Source: Myrica gale (taxonomy: Eukaryota > Streptophyta > Magnoliopsida > Fagales > Myricaceae). Taken from it: a stretch of DNA of 64,000 nucleotides. The stretch is taken from positions 18,233,001-18,297,000 of the forward strand of contig OZ005620.1 of the NCBI GenBank assembly GCA_963930655.1. The letters are read 5' to 3'. Below, piece by piece: positions 1 through 10,739 of this stretch; within the stretch, counting starts at the first letter, position 1, and every line of letters starts with the position of its first letter. Both the position numbers and the translations under genes were made by a program. Below the pieces are notes generated by a model, which searched no databases, was not told the origin of the DNA, and saw nothing but the letters and a program-made list of their open reading frames with translations.

Positions 1-3000
1 ATTTATAAAAATAAAAATATTATTCAAACTAATAAACTAACAAAATCAGAAATAAAATTACCCGAGTCAATTGTATAAGTTTGTGGATCATCTGTCATAT
101 CAGAAGTCATGTCATCCTCCTCCACAATAGGGTCGCATCTCACCAATTTTGAGCACAAATGAGAACTTTTGCAGTTTTGGGGGCCAATGAACTCCAAAGG
201 GATCCAATATCTGACCTCCAGTGCTAATTACTGACTCAGAAGGTACAGTGGTAATAGAAATTGCCAACACGTCTCGAGCTATGTAGGCAAGGATAAGATA
301 CTTATGAGAGTTAACGTTAACGTTCACCAAAGGAAAATTTTAAATGAAGGAGCCTTTGATTCAACTGACTCTGATAAATATCTCTCCACCTCATATTTGG
401 GGTCTGAAATTTGGCTAGCAGCCCTTACAAGATCAAACTCATCTCAATCCTCATTATCCCTCAAAGTCACACTATCACTGTCACCCACCTCCCCAACGTT
501 GTTATATTCTGTAAACAACCGTTCTAAAGTACCCTTCACATTCAATGCCATAATTTCGCCTTCCGCTTCTCCCAATACTTTCTTAAACCAATAATTCAGT
601 ACAACCATCTTGTTTCTTGGATTAAGCAACACTGCAACACTGCAACAAATAAAAGTCTATTCACTATCATCAAATCACCCCCCAATACTTGTCATACTTT
701 GTTTTCATGCGGGATGTCATCTCTTTAAGCAAATTATCATTACTAGAAGAATACTTGTCCAAATGGCTATGTATCTTAGACAACTCCTCCAAGTAGACAT
801 TCTTATTGTTACTTCATAAAATAACTTCAAGAATTTTACAAAGTGGCGGATGTGTTCTCAATCCTCTAGTGTGGGGGGCCTAATCCTCTCCTCCCATGCC
901 CCTTTTCGCCTAAATACAATATAAAATGCACATCCTCATCCAACATCAACTCAAATGCTTCTCGATACTTCAAAGCCACATCCAACATCAAAAAAGTTGA
1001 GTTCCAGCGAGTGGTAACATCAAGAGTCAAAAATTGAGTAAATATAATCTCTTTAATATGCACACATTCTTTAAACTTGTCTAACCTTTGAGGTGATGAC
1101 TTAACATACTTGATCATATTCCGAACCTTAACAATTGACTTATCAACCTCTTTCATCCCCTCATACACAATCAAATTCAAAATATGTGCAGAACATCTCA
1201 AGTGTAAGAACTCATGGCCACAGCAATCCTCCCTACATCTAGTGTATCTTTTTGCAATTGCCTTCTCTTTAAATGGTCAATGACAGTGTCATTAGAGGAG
1301 ACATATTGTCAACTATTATTGTAAGGATCTTTGGTATCCCCCAGTCATTCATACAGTCTTTTATTTCCTTAGCAATACTAACCCCCTTATGATCTTGCAC
1401 CATCCTAAAAGACAAAATTCTCTTCTACAAGGTCCAATTAGCATCGATAAAGTGTCCAGTCACACACATATAATTAAAATTTTGAATCGATGTCTAAGTG
1501 TTTATGGTAAAAGACACTCTATACCCATTCGTTCGAATAAGATGCTTCAACTTATCATTCTCTTTCAAATAAAGTTTCATGCGAAGCCTCATAATTGTTA
1601 TCGTAGATGACATTTTAAATCTAGGCTTGAGATAATGAATTAAATTCCTAAATCCATGTTTCTGAAATACAATAAAAGTCATCTCATCGATAATTATCAT
1701 CCTAGCAATCAGATCTTTAATAGTCTTCTCACAAAGCTTACGTGTCACCCCCATCGTTCCAACATCAGACCCCCTTATTTCTCTTGAAATATGAACAAAT
1801 GTTGTGATGTTGCCATAACCCCGATGTCCCATTCTTGTGATGAGCCATAAAATCTTTTTTAGAATATTACATTTTGCTTTAGGTGGATCAGAGTTAGGTA
1901 CCTTGGTGTAGTGCAGTCATACATCAGAATGGTTCGAGTTTTTCCGTCTTTTGGGTTCAGGACGTGGTGGTCGTCCACTTACATCACCTCCACTCATTGA
2001 CCCCACTGTCTCAAAATCCGGAGTGGATCCAACAGCCGGACACGATACTGAGGGCGACATAGCAGTAGCACTACTACATGTGGCTGCAAACGACTGTGAT
2101 TGTGGTGGAGTGTTCATCTGCAAATTAACAACAAAACGTTTAGATATCTGACCATGTTCTTGACATCCGAGCATGCTCTCAATATCAATATCACTTGGAA
2201 AGACCACACACCTTGGAAAGAAGTAGCAAACCTAACCCCCAATTTATAGCCGGAATGACACTGGTTATGGGCGAGATTGACTATTCTAGAAACTGGTTTT
2301 AAAATGACTCAAAACAAAAATGAGCTAAGATGAAATCTCCACACAAAATATGGTGTAGCATTAACGATAAGAAGGAAACATGGCTGTAACCCCCTCTCAC
2401 CCCTCGGGGGATAGATAGGAGAAGGTTTCCTTTACTCAATTCTTCATCAGGATGTGTCGGGATGTGGGACAAAGAGAGAAAGAGCTGGCAATCCTCCATT
2501 TCTTATTCACTGCGAGAAGGTTACTAGTGAGGTATAGAAGTTTACCCCCTTTCAAGCACACGAGGGACCGAGGATTGCGCAAAATGAACTACTACGTAAC
2601 GAGATAAAGAACTTCAGATGGTGAATATGCCTATAATGCTTTAATGTGGGGGTAAATTTAAAATTAAAGACATCATTATGATAACATTGAAGTTCCCCAG
2701 GAATTATCATATCAAAGGTAATAAGCTTTCACTATATACCTGAATATGGTCACTCTTTTACAAAAAAAGTGAAGCCTCTCATTGATTTCTTCTCCTTGTG
2801 AAGTTCCCCAGACAATGCTCAGCAGAGAGAATGGGAGCAAAATGGGAGTTGCAGGTGTGATGGTCACAGGAGAGGGAGAGGGAGAAAGAGAGAGAGAGGT
2901 AGATGGACAAAACGCAGAAGGGGGCTAGGGGCGCGGGTCGCAGTCCCGCAGGGGGTATGCCTAGGGCTTATGTTTGGGGGGGGGGGGTTTGTGTAAGCCG

Positions 3001-3208
3001 TATGCGAAGTTGAGAACAAAATTATGGGAAAGGAGGGGGTTTAAACTAAACACGTCGTTTTGTTTTAAAAAAACCAGTGTCCCGGTACCCGAGAACCGGG
3101 AATGGCACCGAGTTTTATAAAAAACCTTAAACCAGTACCGACACCAGTGAAACCAAGTACTGACAACCTGGTGCCACCGGAATTTTCCGGTGGCACTGAA
3201 CACCCCTA
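1..3208 (-). mobile_element. hAT-superfamily DNA transposon, left end outside the window
   Basis: An element encoded on the minus strand. Its 5' terminus reads TAGGGGTGTTCAGTGCC on the minus strand, ending near 3208; this is the usual form of plant hAT ends. It is followed by GC-rich subterminal sequence (about 2960-3200) with repeated CCGGT/ACCGG blocks, then a leader with GA-rich tracts (about 2860-2910), then transposase remnants down to about 110. The outer border is exact because the neighbouring sequence is recognisable CslG exon 6. The other terminus and the second copy of the expected 8-bp target duplication lie left of base 1. The coding region is broken, so the copy is probably immobile. 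Confidence 0.75.
109..2207 (-). pseudogene. broken hAT transposase (BED finger, RNase H-like core, C-terminal dimerisation domain)
   Basis: Read on the minus strand from 2207 to 109, three hAT blocks occur in the right order in different frames. Around 1830-1905 lies a degenerate BED-type zinc finger (HYTKVPNSDPPKAKCN) whose second cysteine is lost by a frameshift. At 866-1832 are transposase-core segments, including RCSAHILNLIV and TTRWNSTFLML, the typical hAT region before the catalytic acidic residues. At about 112-330 is the C-terminal hAT dimerisation motif (YLILAYIARDVLAI, then TTVPSESVISTGG). Before the finger (1917-2207) is a Ser/Pro-rich N-terminal stretch ending in a basic RPEPKRRK. 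Several frameshifts and stops separate the blocks, so no functional transposase is encoded. The family is close to plant RICESLEEPER/Tam3-like transposases. Confidence 0.8.
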
Positions 3209-5088
3209 CTCTTATCGTCCACATTCTCTGGTCATTCCACCACCCTTGACCACAAATTAAAGGAAATCATGTCCGTAGGTTCCCAGGAAAAGAAACACAT
3301 ACAAGAAAAACCATGGCTCTGAAAACTGCAAAACATGTTCCCAATTCATTTGAAAATCACCCTTTATTGTCACCAATTCCTCAGAATTTGGATTCATAAA
3401 GAGGTACAAGAAGAAAAGGAGAGGCCTCAAATTAAACTACGTTATGCAAGATATTAGAAAGAAGACTAACGAATCAGATTTCCATGAATAAATCATAAGA
3501 ACTAGTCTGTGAAATATATATTGATGGTATTTTTCGTACATACATTTGGAAATATTCTGAGACCATTGAGAAGAGCAAGCTGGGGGAAAAAACCATATAC
3601 GGTGATAGGAACACACCAAATGGGCCAGAAACAATAATACGTGTAGGCAAGGCCCTTAAGAGGGCCCATGGACTTGATGCTGAAGGTTATGAGAGTAAAC
3701 CTGCAGAAGCCAACCTGAAGACTGCCAATGACCCATCGCTGGCACTGACTCAGTACATCGATGAGGCTGATCGGTGAGTTACCTAAAAAGGTTGGCCTCT
3801 TAGGATTGCAAAATATGGACTTCCATCCCTTGCATTGGAGCCGGAAGCCCGTGTAGAAATCCTCGCGATCCATACATGAAACCTACCTATACATTAATAC
3901 AACACATCGAATGCATTTATACATGGTATATGCGTTTCGCAGTGGGGTTGGTAAGGGTGGGCACCGGAACGAACAGAAGCGGCCATTCCGGTTTCGGTAT
4001 CCACGGGAACCAAAATTCTTAATCCGGTTCGAACCAGAACAGGAAATTTGATTCCTTATTTGGACTTAAAAAGCCCAGATTTAGTTTGGGCCCATTGAGC
4101 CAAAAATAATTTTTTTATGTTGTGTTTTGTGGGCCAGAATTTAGGTATTGTGAGAGGCAAAATTGCACTCAAAAGGTCCAAAATAAGACTGGTATGAGCA
4201 TCAATTTGAAGACTCAATTGTCAAAATAAAACAGTGCACTGCCGTCCAATTTCAAAAGTTCAAAACACTGTCAAATTAATAAACAATGTCGTCTTAGTCC
4301 AAAACAAAATAAACACTGTCAAATAACTCTAAATTAAAATTACAACTGAACAACTAAATTCCAAAACAATATTTCAAGGATGCCAAAATAAACTCTAAAT
4401 TAAAATTACAACTAAACAACTAAATTCCAAAACAAAATAAACACGATCCTTGTTAATGCCAGGAAAGATCTGAGGAAATTGCACGTAGGCTAATTGGGAC
4501 TTACGTTTAGGATCCAATAGGTAGCACAACGCACGACAAGGGGTTTGTGGGTCATTAGAATACATGTCACAGTCAATGTTGAGGATTATGGGTGCGTTAG
4601 TCATTGTAGCTGACACTCGAAGCTTCAACACATAGAAGACAACATAATTATTAAAAGGATAATAAGTAGTGAAAGAGTACTAATATACAAAGAGAATCAT
4701 TTTGGCTAAGGTATTAGGTAAGCTTACCATGGCATTTAGGGCGACAGACTTAAAATGGTGGGGTGAAGTCCTGCTCTTTTCCCTCTAGACATAGATGAAA
4801 TTTGGCATCGAATGGTCTGTGATGTCTCTGTTTTTGCTATCTTCTAATAAGACCTGCTCATGGCTCAATCCAATGAATTACATGCCCAATGAGATACCCT
4901 TCAAATACAATGAATTATATATATTAATTTCAGCAATATTTTCAAACCTCAATAACAGCTGGATGATCTTGAGGAGTAAATCCATCTGTCCAATATTTGA
5001 GCTCCTCAGTGGTACAGTAGTACTCTTCATCAACTTTCCCTCTCTCAAGGACAGTTTCTACCCTCGTTTTCATATTTTCGTACATTAT
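3209..5088 (-). pseudogene. cellulose synthase-like protein G pseudogene, exons 2-6, inverted relative to the intact copy
   Basis: Exons can be matched to the intact CslG at 16072-19216. Exon 2 is 4948-5088 (MYENMKTRVETVLER), exon 3 is 4728-4853 (126 nt, the same length as the intact copy), exon 4 starts at 4622 and is recognisable to about 4442 (NIDCDMYSNDPQ), exon 5 is 3544-3886, and the start of exon 6 is 3209-3318 (ending WWNDQRMWTIR). Splice sites are still visible. Lesions: an in-frame TAG in exon 3 at the codon aligned with Ser of IYVSREK; loss of the distal part of exon 4; a 5-nt deletion near the start of exon 5 (343 instead of 348 nt); a TAA and a small deletion in exon 6; and a hAT insertion ending exon 6. 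Exon 1 was not found upstream. It is a dead paralogue of the neighbouring gene, on the opposite strand. Confidence 0.85.
3890..4441. mobile_element. inserted repetitive sequence replacing the 3' half of CslG pseudogene exon 4
   Basis: CslG similarity stops abruptly at 4442 in the middle of exon 4 and resumes only at exon 5 (3886). The block between starts (about 3951) with GGGTGGGCACCGG and CCGGTTCGAACC-type subterminal sequence, seen at many plant hAT-like and non-autonomous element ends. It also contains a duplicated segment of about 50 bp (about 4323-4372 and 4387-4436, CTCTAAATTAAAATTACAAC). No coding capacity is visible. The right border has no matching inverted terminus, so this is either a truncated element or an insertion followed by deletion. 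Confidence 0.45.
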
Positions 5089-6476
5089 CTGTGACGACAT
5101 GGGTCAGAACAAGATGATTACGCCAATGAAGAATTTCTCATTAAACAATATTGGAAATGAAATCCTACTTGGAAAAGCACAATATTCAACAGTAGATGCA
5201 TTGATCGCCTGCTAATGTGAATGGGATGCCTTTAGTCGTGAAAATTGGATATTATTCTAAAATAAAAAATCAGTTAAAAAGGACAAAAATCTGAGTCGTG
5301 ATATGCCCTCATATTTTGATGCTAATTTCGTCCTTACGAGCAACTTGATCAAAACACATACTAGAAATAAGTTGTGAATCTATCACTCATCCCAAAAAAG
5401 TTAAACATCGAAATTTCGATATTTGTCGATTGAAGTTCCAATTGTCCTGAAGCAAGTTTGCTTTGATCAAGATTCATTGAAGTAAAAGAGTGATTCAAAG
5501 GTTTTGGATTTCACAGCTTGGTGCGGGTTCGAGCGTATCGTTCGAATTGCTTCTTTCGGGATTTGTTAAGTAGCAAATGTTTTGTGGTAAACAAAGTCAC
5601 CGACTGTAAGTGTACATCTCATTTAGTAGATTGGTTAACCGGCGTGAGCCCGGAGTGATTTTTCCCTTTTGAAATAGTTCTTTCAAAGGGTTCTCCACTT
5701 CGTAAATAATCTCGTGTGATTGTTTGCGTTTTATTCTCTTTATATTTGCTTGTTATTGATTAACATTATATAATTTCGAATCTAGGTTGATTGGTTGTGT
5801 TTCTTGATTCAAAATATTAGATCAAAAATTTTCTGCACTCGAAGTATTTGTGATATTGTTTAGGTGAACTTAGAATAGTTTAAATTGATTAATCATATTG
5901 AATTCTGTCATTAATTGAGCTGTGTGAATATTTTCAGATCTGAACAGATTCGTATATATTCTTTGTGCTGAGAATTGTATAAGGCTTTCCGCGTTAGGGT
6001 GTAATTGGTTGTGTTGAAATTTTTTGAACTTACTATTCACCCTTCCTCTAGGTAAGTTTAGGGTCTAAATCGTTTCCCACAAATACAAGCTTAGGCTTGG
6101 CTTAATATCATAATTTATAGCTGATCAGTTCTGAAGATAACACATGGGAGAAGCAGAAGACTGCATATAGAAAACTACAGCCGGCCGCACGAGTCTATTA
6201 CGGACGGTTCTATTTGACCACCTGACTGAGCGTCTTCGGCTCACAACTCAGCTTCAACGCACTCACCTCAGCACCAAGTCAAAACAGCCAGTTCAGTGAC
6301 ATTCTCCTCACTCATCACGTAATTGGCTATCTGTTTTGATTGTACATGAGGAATTTGTTATGTAGCACAATTATCCAAAATGTACTAGAATATATTAACG
6401 CGCGCCAGCTGTTTGTTATATTACCCGGGAATTACGTACGGGTCTAGTAAGGTGAGATGATTACTCTGATTCACTT
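5089..6476. other. gene-free spacer with a probable LTR remnant
   Basis: I see no coding region. From about 5299 (TGATATGCCCTCATATTTTG) to about 6060 the base composition and the end CTATTCACCCTTCCTCTAGG resemble the long terminal repeat of a plant Ty1-copia element, whose U5 often ends in such a C/T-rich string. No primer-binding site or second LTR is found, so it would be a solo or truncated LTR. 6110-6476 is unique-looking sequence with no recognisable feature. CslG exon 1 was looked for here and not found. Confidence 0.3.
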
Positions 6477-7100
6477 TTATTTTGACAGAGGAAATATTAA
6501 CTGCAAGAGATTATTAAATGTTTAGTCTTTCCGTTGAATCACTTAAGATTTTTAGGAAGTAGTATGGCATGTGATTAATTTGTTTAACCTTCTACGTGAT
6601 CAATCGAGACAATCACCTCTAGAGGATGATGTAAGTGACCTCCTATCGTCCTTTGTTTTCTTTTCAGGTAAATGGTAAATAGTTTCATTAATCCTAAAAT
6701 TTAAGGTATTCAATAAGTTCAGAACAAGCAGAGGGTTTACTTAAAAACTTTTTGAGTACTAAATTATTTTACAACCAAAATGCATGATATAATAATTGTT
6801 GGCAATTGGCATAACCAAGTTACATATACCATAAACGGAATATAATTCTAAGGGGGCCTTCTCAAGTTAGATTCATGTGAGCTTTTTTCCTTGTTGCCTT
6901 CATCTCCTTTAGCTTCTCCTCAAGGCTCTTCTTGAGCTCATTGCGTGACACACTACCTTTGGTACGTGGAGATGGCCGGGCCAAGTGCTCTAAGTAATTG
7001 TCTTTTTTTCTTTAAACCATTTAACCAGACTTATGAGTTATATGCTCTCTATATATACAAGCTAGTTGTTCTTTTCTCTAGATTAATCTCTCTTTCTTCA
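6477..7100 (+). repeat. duplicated CslG-unit flank (3' flank end plus start of upstream region), interrupted
   Basis: 6477-6660 (TTGACAGAGGAAATATTAAC, then the conserved GATCAATCGAGACAAT and a CGTCC border) matches the distal 3' flank of the intact CslG unit at about 20248-20435 and the segment at 14207-14268. 7007-7100 (GACTTATGAGTTATATGCTCTC and following) matches the start of the CslG upstream region at about 15350 and about 20470. Together they mark a junction between two ancient head-to-tail CslG units. About 345 bp (6661-7006) present here is absent from the other copies and looks like an insertion. Confidence 0.7.
6862..7005 (-). other. short lysine-rich coding remnant of unknown origin
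   Basis: On the minus strand, an open frame of about 47 codons ends in TGA at 6864-6862. It reads DNYLEHLARPSPRTKG, then SVSRNELKKSLEEKLKEMK, then an ATRKKAHMNLT end. The predicted short charged helix and the basic end look protein-like rather than random, and the block lies inside the insertion that splits the CslG flank. I do not recognise the family. A transposon-borne or captured 3'-terminal exon is the simplest reading. Confidence 0.3.
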
Positions 7101-8340
7101 TGTGACTCATATTGACATTAATTTTGCAATACAATTTTTGAAATACAAAAGACTAAAAAATAAAAAATGAAATATAAAAACTTAACTTTGAGCTACACAT
7201 TTATCTCACAAAAATAAAGAGTGTAATTTGTGTAGTGCAGCTTGTGTGCTTTAGTCCTGGTCGTATAGACAGAAGACTTCATTACTCACACTCGACTGGG
7301 TTTTTCAGTTATTTGCAAGGTACTTAAATCTTCTCTTAAAGAAATTGATTCGAATTAAACACGAAATATTATACCCCCTCGATCTAAAGTATGTACTCTG
7401 CTATTCTTTACCTTGTAGACATAGTTTAATCTAGTTTATGGTCTTGAAATCATTCATTAATGAGGTCTAATGCTCGAGTGCCCTGTCTTTTCTCATAAGA
7501 ACCTATATGTTTGATCATGCTACATAAATAACTCTTCGCCGCTGCCCTGTCAACGTCTGCTCTTCATTGGACCAACACTTTCTGTCGCTACTCGCTAGTC
7601 ACAGTGGCCAAACCAATGAAAAGGAAATCAGATCAATCCGGCCGGTTTTGGAAATGTCAATTATTGAACATCATCCAAGCGAAAAAAATATTCATCAAAT
7701 TAATTATCACCACCGATCCTTCTTATTAGTGTTGTCACGCCTGGGTCCAGTTCTTTTTAATTACTTTTTTGCCACGCCTGCTGTCACCTTCGACGATCCA
7801 CTACTCGCGATTAAAAAAGACAAAAAGAAAAAAGAAGGGTTAAAGATTGCGTTTGAACATCGTCCAATAAAAAAAAATTGTGAGGATGAGGAGAGTCTGC
7901 AGCAGGGCTTGTCTTATCTTATTGTTACAGCTTTAATTTGAGTAGCAACAGCGCGCCTCAAAGTGACAAATATTTAATCTAATTAACCCTAATCCTGAAA
8001 TTAAATTAAAAAAAATAAAGAAATTGCCGTAGGTTTTGGAGAGCATATACGATCTTCAGATGCGTAGTATATTTCACGAGGAATAAGCTGCATATGTAAA
8101 GTGCCCTATCACCTGCGCACCCCAAATGTCAGTCCAATTAATCTTTGTGTACTGGAAATTAATCCGAGGGGGAGGGGAGGGGAGAGGGAGAACTTAAATT
8201 ACTCATATAAGCAATGCGCCTGGAATTCAATTCCCATATCCCAACAGCTAGCGATTTAAATACTCATATAAAATACTCTATGATGACATCAAGAATCTCG
8301 GAACCCAACTAATTCTGCAAGAATCACTGAAAGGGGTAGC
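7101..8340. other. spacer without recognisable gene
   Basis: AT-rich sequence with GA-rich stretches (about 8170-8190). A plus-strand open stretch at about 7567-7941 has no ATG start, no family resemblance and a lysine-run composition, and I do not consider it a gene. In the head-to-tail model this is where the body of a CslG unit should be, but no CslG exon similarity remains. Confidence 0.4.
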
Positions 8341-9165
8341 CTCAGATCAGGTCTCCAACGGCCAAGTTAGATCTTTAGGGAGGTGATGAGTATTCTGAAG
8401 ACAAAATTTAACGTAGGTTTATTGAAGAACACACATTGGCTTTTATATCAATGTGAGAGTTTCAAACCAATCGTGACGCTGCCTTCTGGAGGAGTCAAGT
8501 CGTAGAGTCGTATTAGGAGAGAAAGAGGTCTCCGGGCGTATAGGACCTTTATCGTTCTGTAGTTCTGTTAGGAGTCTAGAACCTCTAGGACTCCTAACGA
8601 GAGATGGAGTGATCAGGTGAATATGTTGGCTATAGGCCAGACCATGGGTGGTCTAGTCTGATAGGGCCTGATATTTTATGGCCCATCAGTAGTCCCCCCT
8701 CTTCAACCTTAACAAACCGAGCGAAAAGCATAAAAACCCAGTGGTTGTGTTCATGATGCTTGGGTTTGGCCGACGAACCGAATGGAGAGCGCATAACTTA
8801 GAGACTGGGTTTTATAAAGATTGAAATTAGGCCGACATACCAAACAGTGAGCGCGAAATACAGAGGTTGAGTTTTATAATGATTGAAATTGGGCTCCCAT
8901 TTCCTACTGGAATTTAGGCCCTATTTGATACTGGCTTGGCCCAGACACCCGTCGTTCAAGACTGGCTTGTAGAGCACGCTACTCACATTCCTCTCGTGCA
9001 ACTTTTTCGACACTCTGCCTCTTCGCACGTTACCGCGATTCTTTCCACCTATTCACAACTTTTTCAACACTCCACCTCTTCATCTTCACGTTACCATCGT
9101 TCCTCCAACCTATTCATCTTTGTTTCATCTGTCTTTCCACATTACCTCATTGATAACTCGTAATG
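8341..9165 (+). mobile_element. probable LTR and leader of a Ty3-gypsy (Tat/Ogre-type) element
   Basis: Sequence of LTR character ends in a CCCATCAGTAGTCCCCCCTC block at about 8682-8701 and is followed by leader-like sequence with a repeated GCCGAC/GAGCGC motif (about 8770 and 8850). It directly precedes gag-like coding sequence on the same strand, which is the order expected of an LTR retrotransposon. Exact LTR borders and a primer-binding site could not be fixed, and no partner LTR is seen downstream. Confidence 0.4.
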
Positions 9166-9181
9166 CAAGCTCTCAACCAAC

Positions 9182-10639
9182 GGAAATGCCTGAAACGGGG
9201 GAGAACACGACGGCGACCAAGCGTGCCAAATGAGAGAACTAGCTAGTCGCACTGCGGGCCAAGTACAATGTTTCACCCACCGTGATAAAGAGAGTCCCTC
9301 AAATAGGCGAAAAGGTGTCGGAGCCTGACGACGAGGAGCTTGGGTTCTTTAGTGCTAGGGTTTTTTTAAGCTGTGGAAGAAATTGTTTGCCGAGGAAAAC
9401 CTCTAACCCTGGAAGGAGTTCATTCTTTGTTATAAGATCGCCAAAACAGAGGAAGGCATGTACTACTTCCAGGCCTGAGACAAGTGTGGTATGCTCCACG
9501 GCTACCCTTCAAACAACAAAGCCTGACACGGAAAGTTTTTCTTCATGTCAGGTTAAGGGTGGGATTACCCTCCCGAAGAGGAAAATCCTTTTTGGGTATT
9601 GCGTACATGGGGATCTCCCCTGCAACGAGGTAAGGCACTGATCAAACTCCTGTTATAGTTCCATGATTGTACTCGTTCCAATACATTTCGTTCTGTTGGT
9701 AGCTAAGCAAAGGCCAGAGCTAGAACCCAAGGAGGAAGTAAGGCTAAAGATCGCCTTCTAGAAAAACTGGGATGTGACCGAGTTGCTGCCGAGTTGGGAA
9801 CATGTTAGTCTGTCTGCTCTGACGTATGCATTTGTAACGGCTGCCTGAGGTCGTTCTTACTCGGCTGCCTGAGGTCGAGACAGATCTCTGTCTCTCCTTT
9901 CCGAGGTCATGGAATAGTATTACCTTAGTGTCAATTAAGTGTTTCTCCGTGCGGTCGGTGTTTGACCCAACATCATTCCTATTTTAATCTCTAAGTCACT
10001 GGTGTTCCCAGGTAAGATCAAACGTAAGGCGTCTGCTCAACAGGAAGCCCCTAAAACGTCTGCTCGACCGAAACCAACCACGACCCTACCACTAGACCGT
10101 CAAGAGGCCTCTGGTCGAGTTAAGTCGACTGACGTTCCCCTAAAGATAATCCGATCTGTTGCCAACCGCTTGAAGAACCAGACGACTTTAGCTGACAGCG
10201 ACGAGGAGCAAATTCTCGTGAAGAATTGGGTAGACGTGCTACGATCCCTTCAACGATCTTCTAGAGGCCGATCCAGCAGGCAGTCGAGGTCTATAGACGA
10301 GGAGGATGAGGGTGGAGAACTGGCTCTATCCCAAAAGAAGACCAAGATCCAGACCGGCCAGGGACCCCTCTCTCCCCCACCACCTGCTAGGGAATCGACA
10401 CACTCCTCCAACAATTCCATCTCATCGGTTGTCGTGAGGGAGCTTATTGAAAATGCTACTTCGCCAATGACCATAGAGGGTCTATCAAGAATGACGGAAG
10501 AACGCTTGAGGACTGCCCTTCCCCTGCGATCTAAGGGGGCTCCAGTCGGAGGAGATCGACCAAAAGTTCCTGCCTCGAGCAGTCACCCACGAGGTCCTGA
10601 GTATCGCTCTTCCGCTCCCCGCAATGCCCGACTAACATA
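9182..10639 (+). pseudogene. gag-like region of a Tat/Ogre-type Ty3-gypsy retrotransposon
   Basis: Plus-strand coding remnants. In a frame around 9370-9620 there is a block reading KLFAEENLEPWKEF, then YYFQA, DKCGMLHGYPSNNKA, then a WGSPL-type end; this is the signature N-terminal gag block of plant Tat/Ogre-like elements. It contains stops at several positions. A long second open frame (about 10002-10639, FPGKIKRKASAQQEAPKTS and onward, Ser/Arg/Pro-rich, ending at a TAA) follows an apparent splice acceptor (TTCCCAG at about 10006-10012), and corresponds to the variable gag C-terminal part. It is disordered-looking and has no ATG at its start. The region stops about 100 bp before a pol fragment on the opposite strand. 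Confidence 0.6.
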
Positions 10640-10739
10640 ATATATCAGCCGCTGGGTTCCTTCCTCTTCACGAATTAGTACAGAACTGACCGTATTCGCA
10701 TTCACCGCGAGATACAAGAACAAGGAATCCCCTCAGGCA

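Noticed and set aside
7567..7941. 124-codon plus-strand open frame
   Set aside because: No ATG start, no family resemblance, low-complexity lysine end; it sits in sequence without other gene signals.
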